A DNA stretch of 64,000 nucleotides from Trichosporon coremiiforme (Eukaryota > Basidiomycota > Tremellomycetes > Trichosporonales > Trichosporonaceae): NCBI GenBank assembly GCA_039545355.1, contig BCJJ01000005.1, positions 1,053,008-1,117,007 on the forward strand, in the 5' to 3' direction. A program made the position numbers and the translations under genes. Shown piece after piece: positions 1 to 10,151 of the stretch; position 1 is the first letter of the stretch; the number at the start of each line of letters is the position of its first letter. The notes under the pieces were generated by a model. That model made no database searches and was not told the DNA's origin. It saw only the letters and a list, made by a program, of their open reading frames with translations.

Positions 1-1
1 C

Positions 2-1085
2 TACCGCAGCTATTCCTCTGTCGCCTGGGAGTACAACATCGCCAAGAGCACTGTGGGTTACTGTGTGATGTTAGCTCGCCTCCAGGCTCTCATTCCACCT
101 GCTCTGGCTGTTCTGAACCCTGTCCAGGGGATCCGCATCCCCCGCAGCCACACCAAGCTCACTCCCGACAACCTCAGAGCGATCTACGAGGTCTTTGAGG
201 CTCAGCCCTTCGCCAGCAATCGTGAGGTGTTGGACACTCTTGCAGACAGAGACATTGTCCTCTCTCTCATGACTCTGCGCCGTGCACGTCGCCAGCTTGG
301 TTATGGCCGCTTTGTGGCTCTTGTGCGGCCGTATCTAAGCCCCCTTCACAAGGAGAAGCGTCTCGCTTATGCTCTTGAGCAGCAGCGACTCTTCCAAGAG
401 TGGAGGAAGGTGATCTTCTGTGACGAGGTCCCTCTCTACATTGACCAGCTCCACAGAGCATATGTGACGCGCCCCATCGGTTCTGACCGTGCCAATGAGC
501 GGTGAGTGTCTTTCCTGACGTTCTACATGCTGTGGAAGAGTGCTGACACTCAGGTACATCCAGTACACCTTCAGATCGAGCTGTGGGTCGATTATGTGCT
601 GGGGGGCTATCTGGTATGGCGGCAAGTCGAAGCTGGTGTGGTTTGACACCTCCCAGTCGACCTCCAAGCGCAAGGGAGTCAATGCGGCCATCTATCGCAC
701 CCAGGTGACTGAGAAGGAGTTGTTTGATTGCTGGAAGCGTGTCAAGACTCAGTGGCGTGGTTATGGCTTGCCCTGGGTTGTAGAGGACAACGCTGTCGTC
801 CACACAGCCAAGGCCACCCGTGGCAAGGCAGAGCAACTTGGCATGCGCTTCCTGCCTCACCCTCCCTGCTCTCCTTGCCTCAACCCCATTGAGAACCTTT
901 GGAGCAACCTCAAGCGCCGCCTGGCCCGTCTCAACCCTCGTCCCACCACCCAGGAGGGGCTATTCGCTGCCGCTACGGAGCTCTGGAACACCTATGATCA
1001 GAATGAGATCGACCGACTTATCATGTCCATGCCTAACAGGATCAAGGACACCATCTCTGCTAATGGAGGACACATTAAGTATTGA
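2..1085 (+). mobile_element. Tc1/mariner-type transposase (DD34E), 5' end outside window
   Basis: Transposase of the Tc1/mariner (IS630-like) superfamily, which cuts and pastes DNA at TA sites. The reading frame is open from base 2, so the start lies upstream. Two exons join in phase across a 52-nt intron (502-553, GTGAGT donor, CTGAC branch point), giving at least 343 residues. Seen: helix-turn-helix-like N-terminal part, first catalytic Asp in IFCDEV, second in VVEDNAVVH, and the Glu in LNPIENLW. There are 34 residues between the second Asp and the Glu, the DD34E spacing of Tc1-like elements. The visible frame is uninterrupted to the TGA at 1083-1085, so this copy may be recent. Terminal inverted repeats could not be located. 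A second, broken Tc1-like element lies tail-to-tail downstream. Confidence 0.88.
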
Positions 1086-1649
1086 TCCCAGGTGCACCAT
1101 GCTTCGTATATAGGTTACCAAGACTCCCATGCACGTGGAACAACTGTTTATAGAGCAAGAAACATGCATATGCATGAGTTATTCGTGGTTGCAGCGAGGT
1201 CGACAGTTCACGGCCTCGTTTGTGGCACCACTCGTTCGACTTAACCTGTGACCCTAGTTTAAACTCTCGGGCGACACTATTTAAGCCACCGACCACTAAA
1301 ACGACAATTAGCGTAACTGCTGAGTGGACAGCACTGGTTGAGAGCAATGTCGCGCTGGAAATCGTCAGCCAGACAGAAATGGACGCAGTGTTTCATGGCT
1401 TTCATCATTGTGACGATGCACCTCCAGGCCGACGCCACTTGTAGGATTGTACATGGTTTGATGATACAGGGAGGTTTATGATGTCTTCGAACGGTGGTGC
1501 CGCCACCAACACGACTTCGTGAGCAAGCGACTCACCTGAACCTCTGTAACTCCGTCGTTTCTGCAGCTATGCATTTCAGACTTGACATGCGCATAGCGCT
1601 ATGTCTTGGCTGCAAGCTCATATCATGCATGCACATCTACATATGCTCT
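1086..1649. other. Inter-element spacer
   Basis: Between the 3' ends of two tail-to-tail transposase genes. It should contain the 3' terminal repeats of both elements, but no clear inverted repeat or TA duplication could be picked out by eye. No coding region is supported. Confidence 0.4.
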
Positions 1650-2720
1650 TCAGGGTGGTCTCTGCGCGCCTTCCAGACCTTCTCCATCCTGGCAGGCAAA
1701 CCCCCATATGTAGTTATCAAAGAAACCTTGAGGAAGCTCATTCCGCAGGCATTGTGCAGGCTCCCACTTCTCGTTGAGGTTGCAGGGGCGTACAGGGTAG
1801 TCGTATAGCAGGCTCTTGAGGTAGTACCATGCATATTCGTTCGGGTTAAGGTCTGGAGTGCTAAGAAGGGGGGGGGGGGGGGGTCTAGCATCTTGAAACC
1901 TTCTTTCTTCTTTGCTGCCATCGATAACTTGCCCATATGGATTGGTGCGTTGTCCTGAAGATGATGGGGCCGCCCTCATAGCGTTGCCAAGCCCTCTTCT
2001 GCGTTCTCCAGATTCTGCGCAAAGGTCCAGTGAGAATCTGCTCCACATAGATCTTGATTGTCACTCCTCCATTCTTGCCATCGCTTTCAGAGCAGTCTAT
2101 TCTTGTCAAAAATCCCCCCCCCCCCCGACCTGGAAACCGTCCTGTTTCTTGAAATCAGGTATCAGATTGCACTTCTTGTGCCATTCACCTCGCTTGCACG
2201 GAATCCAAGGGTGAGAGTAGTAGCCCAGATAGAGATGAGTCTCATCTGTGCAGATAAACAGCTCAGGATTGAGCTTGAGGGCCTTCTTGACATAGGCCAG
2301 TCGCTTGTGCCGGCGCGGAGCAGACAAGAAGGGCTTAGAGAGGACCTGGAGGCGTTCTAGACCGTTCTCACGCATGATTCTGCGGATGGTTGACAAGTAG
2401 AACGGCCTAACATTGGCCCCGACTATAGAAACGAGTTTCTTGGGCTTGAGCTTGTGGTGTTGCTGGATTGTCTTCACAACCGCCCGCTCCTCAGGCTTGT
2501 TATAGGTCCGTGGGTGTCCAGATCGCTTCTTGTTGAGCAGAGCTTCGTCCACAGAAGAGTTGGGGTCCATGGCTGTCGATTCGGCGATCTTCTTGAGCTG
2601 GTAAGAGACAGTAGAAGGAACAGACTGGTACTCCTCAGCCACAGCCCTCAATGACATGTGCTTGGCAAGGGCAGCCATTCCAGCAGGCTCTGCAGGTGTA
2701 AACTCGCGTATCTTGGGCAT
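1650..2720 (-). pseudogene. Tc1-like transposase, frameshifted relic
   Basis: A second Tc1/mariner transposase, on the minus strand. The likely start is the ATG at 2720 (MPKIREFTPAE), followed by a helix-turn-helix region. Catalytic pieces are all recognisable but sit in different frames: ICTDETHLYLG (first Asp), DNAPIHMGK (second Asp) and PDLNPNEYAW (third acidic residue). The frame changes at a 13-C run (2114-2126), by an apparent one-base loss just before the DNAP codons (about 1955), and at a 16-G run (1868-1883). The protein ends at the stop complementary to 1650-1652. Two of the breaks are in homopolymers, so read or assembly error could contribute, but the third is not. Called non-functional. 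It is a different lineage from the element at 2-1085. Confidence 0.8.
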
Positions 2721-2875
2721 TTGGGGGGCGTAGAGTTCGAGTATGCAGTCATATTTGCTTAAAGTGATGCATACGGCGGCAAATGGAGTTGGAAATGCTT
2801 CTCGAGAAGCATGTCTCGAGCGCCACAACGCCACACTCTCTATTGTTCGAATACTGTACATCGTAAACCCCCCTG

Positions 2876-3681
2876 TACCATGACAGCCACTATGCCTGCG
2901 ACACTTTCGCCCCCCGTGACTGTGTCCCCCCGCCCCCATCGTCGACACCAGCTCCCGTCACCTGGATCCCAGCTATGGCGTCTGGCACGCCGCACAAGCC
3001 CCTTCAGGGCATGTACAGGCTGCGCCCAGCTGGTGTCGATCCGGCTCCGTTCCCCGCGCGCCTCGGTCCGGATTTCACCTCCGCCCCCAACCCTCCGGGT
3101 CCTTGCTCATGTCGGCGCTGCGGAGAGAAGCTGATGGTGATCTAATTTCTCCTCTGCGCGCGTGCCGTCGAGGCCGACCCCGAGGGACTGGTGGGACCAG
3201 TGATGTCGCCCAGAAGAATGCCGAGTGGGTTCACTTCTGCACGGAGACGGCGACGGCGGGTCCGCTGACCGACGCGGCGGCCTGCGCTGCCGAAAGTGCG
3301 AGGCGGGCGTTTGCGGAACGTGGCAAGCACACAGCGGAAAAGTGGCTCGGCGTCGGGTCTTGGACTCACCGCGAACTCGGAGCGTGGGTGGAGGAGTGTG
3401 GCGTGGCCGTGGTCGGGTCGGTCCAGGACACACTGCGCATCTTCCTCCCTGCCACGATGGGTGCTCCGCCGCCTGACGCGCTTAGCGAACCGGCACAAGG
3501 CGGTCTCTCCGACGCTGTCCCTCAGCAGGCCAATTCTCAGCAGGAAGCACCTCAGTCTGAGCCCCCCTCAGGATATCCTATCGCCAAACGCGAAGTCAGG
3601 AACTTCCGCAGGACGATCCCACAGCCCGTACTGCCCAGCGCCACCTCCGCGACGGCGGCCGGCAGGAAAGGCCGCGGCTAG
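2876..3681 (+). pseudogene. Decayed Pro/Ala-rich ORF with a Cys pair
   Basis: A coding-like but discontinuous stretch. Around 2879-2940 one frame reads as a Pro/Ser-rich N-terminus. From about 2942 to 3142 a neighbouring frame reads MASGTPHKPLQGMYRLRPAG and ends in a C-x-C-x2-C cluster. From 3103 to 3681 a third frame gives an Ala-rich acidic segment. The changes of frame lie in C-rich tracts. I do not recognise the family. It may be the 5' half of the coiled-coil ORF that follows, as a multi-exon gene or a relic. Its position next to two transposases suggests transposon-associated or degenerating sequence. Confidence 0.3.
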
Positions 3682-3698
3682 ACCCAGCTAGACCGCGG

Positions 3699-4283
3699 AT
3701 GAAGGGAAAGATGGCCAAGGGTCCTGCTGCGAGCCTTGCTGCCCACCAGAGAGCAACCCTTCAAGCCGCCAGTCCCAGCAACATCGTCGGAGACAACCAA
3801 CCCCCTGCCCACCCGGCTGCTCCCGACGCTCCTGCTCTTCCGAACCTCCCCACCGCCCCTGCCGGTGACCGTGTTGCCCTTCCCGCCGATGCCGCCAACG
3901 ACACCGATAGCAGCTGACCGTGTTTCTCGTTTCTCGCCGCGCTGTTACCTGAGCAGCAGGAGGAGGTTCTGGCTGATCGCGCACGTCTCGAGGTCTCAAT
4001 GTCGCAGCGCGAGGCACGCCTGATGGAGAAGGTGGGGCTGTGCGAAAAGAAGGAGGAGGAGAAAGAGAGGGCGAGGATTGAGAAGGAGAAGGCGGAGCTC
4101 GAAGAGAAGGAGAGAGCCCAGGGCGAGGAGAAGGAGAGGATGGAGCAAAAGGAGAAGACAAGGCGCAAGCAGAATGAGAGGGAGGAGGCAGCGGAGCGCC
4201 AGAGGCTGCGGGAGGAGGAGCAGCTTCGCCGACAGCGCCAAGTGGCGCGCGACACAGAGCGGCAGATGGCGAATTCGAAGTAG
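3699..4283 (+). pseudogene. Coiled-coil ORF interrupted by an in-frame TGA
   Basis: One frame runs from the ATG at 3699 to the stop ending at 4283 and is broken only by a TGA at 3915-3917. The first part is Ala/Pro-rich. After the TGA the frame continues as LLPEQQEEVLADRARLEVS and then an almost pure Glu/Lys/Arg helix about 85 residues long, ending ERQMANSK. The second part could start at the ATG at 3999 as a 94-aa protein. A CGA-to-TGA change, or an unrecognised short intron, could explain the stop. Function unknown; the charged helix predicts a coiled coil. It may belong with the decayed sequence just upstream. Confidence 0.35.
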
Positions 4284-4639
4284 AAGCACAAGGCGAAGCG
4301 CAGAAAGTAGCCCCTAGCACACCCAAGCCATTCCCATTGTTCAAGTTCCAAATCTGCACCTCTGCAGTCCCTCATCTGTACATTGTTCCAGTTTCGGTGA
4401 TTTCCATAGTTCGTTCCGTGCCACATGCATCTCTGGTAGATGTTGCCCCGCACGACTCGGTTGGGTTCGAAACGCGATGAGGAGTCTAGACTCTGACTGT
4501 TGCGTGCCTTTCTCAGCTGCCTTCACGCATCCTTCCCGAAGCAACGAGACGTTCACAAGAAGTCTGGGTGGCATTTATTCCTCATCTACGTTGTACAAAC
4601 TCCAGCCAGACCTGTCCAGCAGACGAGCCTTACCCTCCC
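4284..4639. other. Intergenic
   Basis: Lies between the coiled-coil ORF and the 3' end of the lectin-like gene, so it should hold that gene's 3' UTR and terminator on the minus strand. No gene seen. Confidence 0.5.
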
Positions 4640-5392
4640 TCATCCGTGCCACACGAGTCGGGGGCCCGTCTTCAGCGGCAGGCCATACTCAGCGAGTTCA
4701 CTGGGATCCGCGTGTGCGAGCCTAGTGACAAACTTCATGCGATACCCGGGGTCAGACTTGACAGCGAGCCCGTCTCCGTTCCGCATGCCCTGATCGTCTG
4801 CAGAGGGAGAGACACAGAATCCATAGTCGCGCCCGTTCTTGACATAGTAGTCGACACCGTTACCGAGGAACGCGCAGAGACTTTCGTCCTGCCACGTAAA
4901 CCTCGCTGCGTTGTCGCAGCTCGTGAGCGTCGGGGGCAGCACGTACTCGGCCGAAATGTCGTAGTGGTCCCCGGAACCTGGATGTTTTAGCGAGTGAGCG
5001 CATGGCATGGGGGCAAACTCACCAGGAGCCACGAAATGCAGACACATATCCGTATCCACCCTCCTGACTCGGAAGCGCGTAACAGATTTCGCCTTGAAGT
5101 TGTCCGCGTCCAGCCTCACCTTCTCAAGCTGCCACTGCTGGTTCACCCCCCCGTGGCATTCCCACATCTGCACGTTGCCGCCAGACTCGTCGAGACAGAA
5201 GTTGGTCCCAAGCGGCAGCGCGGATTTCAGGAGTGTCACGCCCGTCATGGCGTCGCGTTGGCTGGGGTCTCGGGCGAAGAGATGGTCACGGGGCTCGAGG
5301 GTCGTGTGGTTACGCTGTATGGCGAAGGGAAGCGGAGTTGCTAGCGCTGAGGGCACGGTGGTGAGGAGGGAGAGGAGGGTGGAGAACAACAT
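4640..5392 (-). CDS. Secreted ricin-B-type (beta-trefoil) lectin-like protein
   Basis: Predicted extracellular protein. Residues 1-18 form a signal peptide (hydrophobic core, ALA cleavage region). The body carries beta-trefoil signatures: the FCLDESGG turn, a CHGGVNQQWQ box (the Q-x-W motif of ricin-B-type domains), and Cys residues spaced as in carbohydrate-binding trefoils. There is no enzymatic A-chain-like domain, so nothing suggests a ribosome-inactivating toxin. A 45-nt stretch (5022-4978) has a GTGAGT donor, a CTAAAAC branch-like site and a CAG acceptor. It is a probable intron that keeps the frame, so the product is 235 aa spliced or 250 aa unspliced. A TATA box lies about 100 bp upstream of the ATG. 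Carbohydrate ligand unknown. Confidence 0.72.
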   Translation of the reverse strand: MLFSTLLSLLTTVPSALATPLPFAIQRNHTTLEPRDHLFARDPSQRDAMTGVTLLKSALPLGTNFCLDESGGNVQMWECHGGVNQQWQLEKVRLDADNFKAKSVTRFRVRRVDTDMCLHFVAPGEFAPMPCAHSLKHPGSGDHYDISAEYVLPPTLTSCDNAARFTWQDESLCAFLGNGVDYYVKNGRDYGFCVSPSADDQGMRNGDGLAVKSDPGYRMKFVTRLAHADPSELAEYGLPLKTGPRLVWHG

Positions 5393-6163
5393 GGTGGGTA
5401 GAGGGAGTATGTCGTGGCGAGGTTGAGGCCCTTTCGAAATCCAATCAATCAGGAGTGCGTTTGATCGCCTTGTTGCTGTGCCATGGTTTATATACGCTGT
5501 TGGGATGCCGGGGACTGTGGTGCATTGTTGTTGCAGGTGGGAGGAGCTCGAGAGAGCATAAACAATGGCAGGATAGCTCCGAGGTCGACGGAGCTCGGAA
5601 TAGCCCGCGGCACTGCTGTGTCTGAGTAGTGTCGGCTGGGCTCAGGAGGAGCTGCCATGAGTCCGAGGCCTGTGGTGAGTGCGTCTAACAATGCCACCCT
5701 GAGTCCGAGCCGGTGCTCTGCGAGGGTGGTCTTCAAGCAGCGAATCCGACGTTTCACGGTGGTCAGCCACAGCATGAAACGCCATTGTTGCTTAACCAGT
5801 AAACCGATCTCGCCATCCATTGTTCTCGTCACACGCAAACACCCCCGTCGCCACTATAAGGGTGCCGACCGTTGCTCTCCCAGTTGCGACGTGATTACTG
5901 CCACGCCTCGCACTGTCGGATCAACATTTGAGTGGGGCGCAGTATCCTGTCCTCCGAGATAACTAACTGATGGACACCGAGTTCGGGATTCGTGGCTATC
6001 GCCAGGGGAGTCGGCCAGGCACGTCTAGCACCCTTCGCCCCATCCTCTCGGGCACACTGCCTGCAGATCAGTCCTCTCTTCGGGCCGTCTTATGATCAAG
6101 CTATGCATTTTAGGTATGGTGGATTGCTTGCTCCCGGGAGCACTGTGGGGTAGAGTGTGAGAA
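5393..6163. other. Intergenic: lectin-like gene promoter and ERV29 3' flank
   Basis: About 770 bp with no supported gene apart from the TATA box. The short open frames here look like chance. Confidence 0.5.
5487..5494 (-). promoter_or_regulatory. TATA box of the lectin-like gene
   Basis: On the minus strand this reads TATATAAA, about 95-100 bp upstream of the ATG at 5392. Most other genes here lack a clear TATA, so this may mark a regulated, inducible gene. Confidence 0.5.
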
Positions 6164-7398
6164 TTAGTAAACCTGTTTGTCAGCTGCTGCAAAGAAAGCG
6201 AGTAGCTCACCTTCTTCTTCTCATCGACCGAGAAGCCTCCAGGGCCCATGTTGACCAGGAGGAGGAGACCGCCGACAATGGAGAGCGTCTGGAAGAAGTC
6301 GTACTTGAGGAAGTCGCGCTGGGGGTGGGCCGAGTGGACCTTCCACCACTTGTTGACGAGGACGTTGAAGACGGACAGGAGAATGACGAGGAAGGCGGCC
6401 GACCACTTGGCCTTGAAGCCGACGGCAACCATGCCGCACGCGACCATACCAAAGATCGAGACGATGACACGGCCGACAGACCACTCGCCCTGGAAGATGA
6501 AGCCGATGAAGAGGAAGATGAGCAGGACACGGCCGGCAAGCTGGAAGTACTTGCGGCGGTCGTTCTCAGAGAGCGAAGGGATGCCGGCAAAGAGCATCTT
6601 CTTGTTCTGGAGCGAGGCGGAGAGGACCATGAGCAGGCCGCCGATGACTGAGAGGTTGCGGAGGAAGAAGCTCAAGTCGAAGAGGAGGCCGTAGCCGAGC
6701 GCCTGGAGGACGACGACACCGAGGAGCGAGCCGACCGAGATCTCGGGGTAACGCTGCATGATGACACCGGCAGATCCTCCGAGCATGAGGAGGACGTTGG
6801 CGAGGAGGAACAGGTGGCTGAGCCCCCAAGGAATGTGACGGTGCTTCTGGAGGTACCAGAGCTGGTCGGACCACTGGGTCAGGATACGGAGCGCATCTGC
6901 AAGTCAGCTAACAATCTCGACAGCCAAAGCTCGTTACTCACCCTCGAGGAAGGTCACAACAATGAGGAAGCGACCGAGCTTGGGGATGTAGGGGCGGATA
7001 GGCTGTTCACTAGTCAGCGATCGTCGTGCCTGTGCCTATTACAATGCACGCCAAAGACAGGAGAGCGACCGGCGGCAGCTGGAGAGGTTACACGTTTCCA
7101 GCTCGGTCTCGCCAGTGTCCGCGGGTGCACGATGTTTGCGCGTGCAGGTGTGTGTCGTGTCACCTCTCCATTCAAGGCTCGCTGTCCCGCGTCTAAGGGG
7201 TCCCAAACATATACGCACCTGGGAGATCGAGTCGACGGCGTCCTCAATCTTGGAGCTGTACTCCTGGATCTTTGCGACGAGCTCGTTGTCCGACTTCTGG
7301 AAGCCGGGGGAGGACGTTCTGATGGGATCGGGCTGATATCCCTGGTTCATCATGGGAACCTGCCCGCGGTTGGGGTTGAGGTGGATGCGCTGGGACAT
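6164..7398 (-). CDS. ERV29: ERV29/SURF4-family ER cargo receptor
   Basis: Membrane receptor that loads soluble secretory cargo into COPII vesicles and cycles back from the Golgi. Four exons join in phase: 7398-7219, 7002-6942, 6896-6211 and 6172-6164, with introns of 216, 45 and 38 nt, giving 311 aa. About 60 N-terminal polar residues are followed by the SURF4 core (PKLGRFLIVVTFLEDALRI) with several membrane segments. The last exon is only nine bases (GTT TAC TAA) and completes a C-terminal KKVY, a KKxx dilysine ER-retrieval signal, after GPGGFSVDEKK. Failure to remove the last intron would replace KKVY by a 60-odd residue tail ending at 6025. Identity strong; the first intron is less certain than the others. 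Confidence 0.93.
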
Positions 7399-7886
7399 GA
7401 CGCCGGTGGAGGTCTGGCGCTTGGGTGAGAAGGCGTGGAACGAGTGCTGAGGTGGCGGTAGTGGCGTGGTCGGAGTTGTCGGATCAGATGACTTTCGCAG
7501 CGGGTTCGGTTAGGAGCTGCGGAATCTGGGGGTGTGGTTGTCGGAGCCTGTGTGGAGAGGAGAGAAAAGTGTAGGAAGATTAAATGGAAGGACGGTGTGT
7601 TCACTTGGTAGGCAATTGTCATGAACGTCGCGCTGGCACTCGAACCTAGTGCCGTCATTGGCGGGACCAAAGTTGACACGTGTACCAGATCGACCACCAC
7701 CCAGCCTGGTTTCCTGTGAAACCGGGCAGCCCCTGACGTTTCCATTCATCTGGCGTCGCACAAGGCTTAGACAGCCTGCTGCCCATCGAGTGGCTGATGG
7801 CAGTGCCCGCCAGCCGGCCAGCCCATTCACAACCCGTCTCATGTGCGGGCAGTTGACGCGGAGCCACAGCGCCAGGAAGCGCGCGC
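7399..7886. other. Intergenic: ERV29 promoter and ARP6 3' flank
   Basis: 488 bp between two minus-strand genes. No separate gene seen. Confidence 0.5.
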
Positions 7887-9907
7887 TCATCGTAATCGAC
7901 CAGACACCAGCCCCGACTCCTGCGCACGCCTCCTCCTGCCACCCCAGTTTCCACTCGTGACCTCCTCTTCCTCCCCCTTGCGCTTGCCCCTCCCCTTGAT
8001 GCTGTCCAGACCGAGTGCGTATCGCAACTCCTGCTCATGCTCGTCGACGGGCTCCTCGTCGGTGCGCGAGAATCCAGGAGGGCTCACGTTGTACGCCGGT
8101 CCGCCAAACTTGCGTCGGCAGATTGTCGAGCCATGCTCCTGGTACTCGGCCCGGGTCACAGGGTAGTTCGTCAGATAGGTGTCATTGGACGCCAGAGACA
8201 CGGCCGCCTGGTAGGGTGCCGAAACGGGTCTGACTGTCAGTGCGCGCAGGGAAGAGGGTGACTCACTCGAAGACCTCATAGATACCGATATCGTAGTCGA
8301 CCGGGCACAGCGCGCGCAGGTCGTGCTCCCTTTAGCGTCAGCACGTGTGTACGAGACGCGAAGCATGAAACTCACAGTCTTTCTCCTAAGGCTTCGATGT
8401 TTCCGAGGCCGCCAACAACACCAATGTGAGCCCAGAACATCCCCTGCAGCTCCTCTGGCATGCATGAGATGACATAAGCCACCGTCTCTGGCAGGCCCAT
8501 TTGCTGGATGCCTAATGTCAGTTCGAAGGGCCGCGGTAATGAGCTCACCGATATGATCCGGGTGGAAGAGCAGCTCCGGCCCCGCGAAGCGCTCGTTGCC
8601 CATGAACAGGACCTGTTCCTCGTCGTCGTGGCCAGGAACCTTCCTCTTCGTCTTGGATTCCGGTTGCTCCGATGGCTCAGCCTCCTCAAGCTCCTCGGGT
8701 GAGAGCGCGTTGGGTCCCGAGCGGATGTATCCCGTGCGGGCGTACGGCTTGGATGAGAAGTTCGGCAGGACGTACTCCTGCACAATGTCGTTCTTGCGTG
8801 CGTTGCGCCTGGTGTCAATTGCTGCAAGGTCCTGCCAACTCACTTGCACTTCTCGAGGTCGCCGCGCCAGTCCATGGACACGTAGCCACACGCCTCACGC
8901 ACCGTGTTCACGACGTGTGTCTGGTCCGACATGTTCCACTGCCGGAACGAAATGAGGTGCTTCAGATGATTCGTGAGGAGCTTGCCTCCGACATCGATGC
9001 TGTCGTCAGCTATGGGAGCACACATGGAGGCTCACCGCTTGACGTGCTCCCACACGACCTCGCCGCCCTGGATCGGCACGACATGTGTGAAGGAGTACCC
9101 CGCGTCGATGACGATCATGCACTCGGGCGGGATGTCGGTCTCGTTGCTGAACATGCCACCATAGGGGATCAGCGACGCCGCTGCTGTTAGCTTTGACTGG
9201 GTTAGCGTAGCTCACGAGTGCACCGGTAGTAGCTGTTAAACTCCCACTCCTCGAACACCATCTGGTCATACGTTTCCTGGATGTTGGGTAGGTTGAAGTA
9301 CGGCTCGGTGACGAGCAGGGAGGTTTCTGACGGCTGGATCTACATGTTAGTCAAGCTCGGTGGTGGGGGGAGGGGGCGTGCAGGTGGTGCGTGGTAGTGA
9401 GACTCACATCCATGCCGTCCTTGGAGAATATCCGGTCCCAAACCGGCTTCTCCGCGTCCCAAGTCGTGAGCATGCCCTTTACATCAGCTTCCACAATCCT
9501 CAAGCAGCTCACCCTCTCAAAAGGACGTCGATACGCAATCCCGCTCAGGTCGCGACACTGCTCGATCTCGTCAGAGACATACACGCGCCGGTCTGTGCGC
9601 GAGCGGACCACGGCGTTCGGGAACAGTCTGCATGTCAGCTATCGTCGAAGAACACAGCTACGGTGTGATCTCAAGCCCGCGTAAGAGACTTGATGTATGA
9701 GAGAGAGGAGGGGGCGGTGTCGCTCGTGCGACACATGGAAGCACCGCTTGAGGGTATAGCAGATGGTGAGGAGAAGGTGACACCGAAAGGTGGTGAAGAG
9801 GAGGAAAGGGTGGAGTGGCGGACTCACCTCGGATCCCCATCTTGTCCTACCACTCCCGCCTTGATCGTGTAAGCCCCGTTGTCGAGGACGAGAACCGAGG
9901 TCGCCAT
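7887..9907 (-). CDS. ARP6: Actin-related protein 6, SWR1 complex subunit
   Basis: Nuclear actin-fold subunit of the SWR1 remodeller that deposits histone H2A.Z. Ten exons join in phase: 9907-9828, 9627-9513, 9476-9408, 9339-9216, 9183-9036, 8999-8844, 8808-8549, 8511-8376, 8329-8267 and 8229-7887, giving 497 aa. ARP6 landmarks in order: the start [14 protein letters not shown] (nucleotide-binding loop variant), [52 protein letters not shown], then a region with the KRK basic stretch and late [13 protein letters not shown] and [16 protein letters not shown]. The C-terminus is extended and Arg/Lys-rich. Most introns are only 32-37 nt. The acceptor of intron 4 (9184 or 9181) is ambiguous by one codon. 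Confidence 0.94.
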
Positions 9908-10151
9908 TGTGGATGTTGTTGACAGCGTCGAAATCACACCTCCACTTTGTGCATTGGCCACTACCTGGGCCGATCAAAAGTGGAGATTGGATTTGTGTCC
10001 GCTCGAACGTCAGTGCGGGGTCTCCGCTCGCCTCCTTTCACGACTGTGACCATCTGAGATGAGAGCTGACGCGACATAAAGATGTAGCAGAGGACAGTAG
10101 AGGGACAAGAAAACGGGCATTATACATGACAGGTATTGCAAAAGAGGAAAT

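Noticed and set aside
4640..5392. Toxin interpretation of the ricin-B-type gene
   Set aside because: Only a lectin-like trefoil is present; there is no catalytic chain or pore-forming domain.
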